This document shows, one piece after another, positions 62,199 to 64,000 of a DNA stretch of 64,000 nucleotides. Under the pieces are notes generated by a model. The model searched no databases. It was not told where the DNA came from and saw nothing but the letters and a program-made list of their open reading frames with translations. The stretch spans positions 1 through 64,000 of the forward strand of contig CALGND010000017.1 in the NCBI GenBank assembly GCA_937958675.1, written 5' to 3'. Position 1 is the first letter of the stretch, and each line of letters begins with the position of its first letter. This stretch comes from an uncultured Granulosicoccaceae bacterium. GTDB lineage: Bacteria; Pseudomonadota; Gammaproteobacteria; Granulosicoccales; Granulosicoccaceae. The position numbers and the translations under genes were made by a program.

Positions 62199-64000
62199 AT
62201 GCCCCAGATTACTCTGCCCGATGGCAGCACTCGTCAGTTCGCCAATCCAGTATCGGTATTTGATGTGGCTGCCGATATCGGTCCAGGCCTTGCCAAAGCT
62301 GCGCTTGCTGGTGTGGTTGATGGCACGCTCGTGGACGCCAGTCATATGATGGAAGCTGATGCAAGCCTTGCGATCGTGACTAACAAAAGCGAAGAAGCGT
62401 TGCCATTGCTGCGTCACTCGTGTGCTCATTTAATGGGCCAAGCGGTAAAACAGTTATTCCCTGAGGCGCAGGTCACTATCGGGCCCGTTATCGAAGATGG
62501 CTTCTTTTATGACTTTGCCTTTGAACGATCATTCACGCCAGAAGATCTCGAACTGATTGAAAAACGCATGAGCGAGCTTGCCTCGCAAGCTATAGCGATT
62601 GAGCGTTCTACCTTGAGCCGTGATGATGCAGTGAAGTTTTTTACTGATATTGGCGAGCAATACAAAGCTGAAATCATCGCTGACATTCCTGCGGATGAAG
62701 ACCTAAGCATTTACAAGCAAGGTGATTTTACGGATCTATGCCGTGGCCCCCATGTACCCAATACTGGGTACCTGAAAGCATTTAAGCTCACTAAAGTTGC
62801 GGGAGCGTACTGGCGCGGTGATTCAAACAATGCGATGTTGCAGCGCATCTACGGTACTGCCTTTGCCGATAAAAAGGCTCTGAAAACCCATTTACATAAT
62901 CAAGCTGAAGCTGAAAAACGCGATCATCGCAAAATAGGCAAGCAGCTAAATTTGTTCCACCTTCAAGAAGAAGCACCGGGGATGGTGTTTTGGCATCCGC
63001 GCGGCTGGGCTATTTACCAATCGATAGAGCAGTACATGCGCAAAATGCAGGGTGAAAAGGGTTATCAAGAGATCCGCACACCTCAAATAGTGGATATGTC
63101 CTTGTGGGAGCGCAGTGGTCATGCGGATAAATTTGCCGATGGCATGTTTTCCGTTATTACCGAAGATCGTCAACACGCGGTTAAGCCAATGAATTGCCCT
63201 TGCCACGTGCAGGTATTTAACCAAGGCCTAAAAAGCTACCGCGATTTGCCGTTGCGATTGGCAGAGTTTGGTTCGTGTCACCGTAATGAGATGTCAGGTG
63301 CCTTGCACGGCATTATGCGAGTGCGTGGCTTTACTCAGGACGATGGTCATATTTTTTGCACGGAAAACCAAATTCAGGAAGAAGTTGGTGAGTTCATTAA
63401 ATTCTTGCACGAGATATATAACGATTTTGGATTTACCGAGGTGATATACCGCTTATCTACTCGGCCGCCTCAGCGTGTGGGCAGCGACGAAAGTTGGGAT
63501 AAATCGGAAAAAGCGCTGGCCGAGGCGCTGGATGCCGCTGGTCTACCGTGGGAAGAGCTGCCAGGCGAGGGCGCGTTTTATGGCCCCAAAATCGAATTCT
63601 CGCTCAAAGATTGCATTGGTCGGGTGTGGCAATGCGGCACGATGCAGGTGGATTTCTCGATGCCAGGCCGTCTGGACGCGAGTTATATTGATGAAAACGG
63701 CGAAAAACAGGTGCCAGTTATGTTGCATCGAGCCATATTAGGGTCGTTCGAGCGGTTCATTGGCATCCTTATTGAGCATCACGAGGGCAAATTGCCACTT
63801 TGGTTAGCTCCAATTCAGGCTGTTGTCATGAATATTACGAATAAACAGGCTCCCTACGTTGAGAAAGCAGTCAAAGTGTTGCAAAATAGCGGGTTACGTA
63901 CCGAGGCAGATTGTCGGAACGAAAAAATCGGCTTTAAGATCCGGGAATGGACCTTGGAGCGCGTGCCCTATTTGTTGGTAGCGGGCGATCGAGAGGTCGA
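62199..64000 (+). CDS. thrS: Threonyl-tRNA synthetase (partial, runs off the window)
   Basis: 600 codons are visible of about 640 expected; no stop before the edge. Start [14 protein letters not shown] after a strong AGGAGA. Order: N-terminal TGS domain (1-62), the editing domain with [10 protein letters not shown] (His73, His77) and the DLCRGPHVP zinc-like site, then the class II catalytic core. That core has [12 protein letters not shown] (zinc Cys), motif 2 [22 protein letters not shown] and motif 3 [13 protein letters not shown]. The anticodon-binding domain begins near [12 protein letters not shown]. Charges tRNA-Thr and edits Ser-tRNA-Thr. The leader suggests translational autocontrol. 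In gammaproteobacteria infC usually follows; that would be outside the window. Confidence 0.96.
   Translation, partial: MPQITLPDGSTRQFANPVSVFDVAADIGPGLAKAALAGVVDGTLVDASHMMEADASLAIVTNKSEEALPLLRHSCAHLMGQAVKQLFPEAQVTIGPVIEDGFFYDFAFERSFTPEDLELIEKRMSELASQAIAIERSTLSRDDAVKFFTDIGEQYKAEIIADIPADEDLSIYKQGDFTDLCRGPHVPNTGYLKAFKLTKVAGAYWRGDSNNAMLQRIYGTAFADKKALKTHLHNQAEAEKRDHRKIGKQLNLFHLQEEAPGMVFWHPRGWAIYQSIEQYMRKMQGEKGYQEIRTPQIVDMSLWERSGHADKFADGMFSVITEDRQHAVKPMNCPCHVQVFNQGLKSYRDLPLRLAEFGSCHRNEMSGALHGIMRVRGFTQDDGHIFCTENQIQEEVGEFIKFLHEIYNDFGFTEVIYRLSTRPPQRVGSDESWDKSEKALAEALDAAGLPWEELPGEGAFYGPKIEFSLKDCIGRVWQCGTMQVDFSMPGRLDASYIDENGEKQVPVMLHRAILGSFERFIGILIEHHEGKLPLWLAPIQAVVMNITNKQAPYVEKAVKVLQNSGLRTEADCRNEKIGFKIREWTLERVPYLLVAGDREV

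Noticed and set aside
62083-62349. Plus-strand frame overlapping the thrS start
   Set aside because: It lies out of frame over the thrS leader and TGS domain; thrS is unambiguous.

Overview
The window reads as ordinary chromosome of a free-living gammaproteobacterium. The case rests on gene content: an LPS-export block (exbB-exbD-msbA-lpxK-kdsB), LolCD-type lipoprotein release, comEC, mfd next to csiV, bpt, sbcB, DUF2058, roxA, purB, a proteobacterial-type gshA, DsbC and an E. coli-like thrS leader. Base composition is mid-range and even by eye. A marine or salt-adapted lineage is possible (nhaA/nhaR plus a Na/Ca exchanger, a B12 adenosyltransferase, a cytochrome P450), but genus cannot be named from this sequence alone. 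I saw no prophage, insertion sequence, integron or CRISPR array.

Layout. 1-5.1 kb: the tail of a histone-H1-like lysine-rich repeat protein, moeA, then xerD-dsbC-TPR-DUF3187. 5.1-11.1 kb: lon, rep and a thiolase, all on the minus strand. 11.1-16.7 kb: a membrane adenylate cyclase, bpt, a truncated-looking membrane protein, sbcB, DUF2058 and an esterase. 16.7-20.2 kb: overlapping gshA-mobA-moeA, giving a second moeA copy. 20.2-22.8 kb: divergent znuBC/znuA around a perfect palindrome. 22.8-31.6 kb: P450, a multi-domain pseudo-receiver regulator, a lipoprotein, a VWA/MoxR/HIT operon, an AcuI-type reductase and a cobalamin adenosyltransferase. 31.8-36.3 kb: a lone C39-like cysteine peptidase, a lytic transglycosylase, a YadGH-type ABC exporter and a methyltransferase. 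36.3-43.6 kb: a PhoPQ-like two-component system with a PepSY protein, a glycine-zipper protein, csiV and mfd. 43.8-57.5 kb: lolC/lolD, DUF2062, comEC, the nhaR-yrbG/nhaA sodium module, then exbB-exbD-msbA-lpxK-kdsB-nudF. 57.7-64 kb: a kelch lipoprotein, roxA, purB, tRNA-Val(GAC) and the start of thrS, which runs off the edge.

Themes. Envelope biogenesis dominates: lipid A and KDO synthesis and export, lipoprotein release, peptidoglycan turnover and periplasmic disulfide isomerisation. Molybdenum cofactor insertion appears twice. DNA repair and recombination genes (xerD, rep, sbcB, mfd, comEC) are scattered. One adenylate cyclase and three CRP-like palindromes in intergenic regions suggest that cAMP-CRP/Vfr-type control operates here.

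I did not find a clearly new multi-gene system. The best non-coding signal is the thrS leader, which contains two hairpins displaying threonine anticodons in the loops, as in the E. coli thrS autoregulatory operator. Other items worth checking are the standalone C39-like peptidase, the regulator with a dead first receiver and no recognisable output domain, the terminator embedded inside a convergent kinase gene, and the in-frame repeat growth of the DUF2062 tail.
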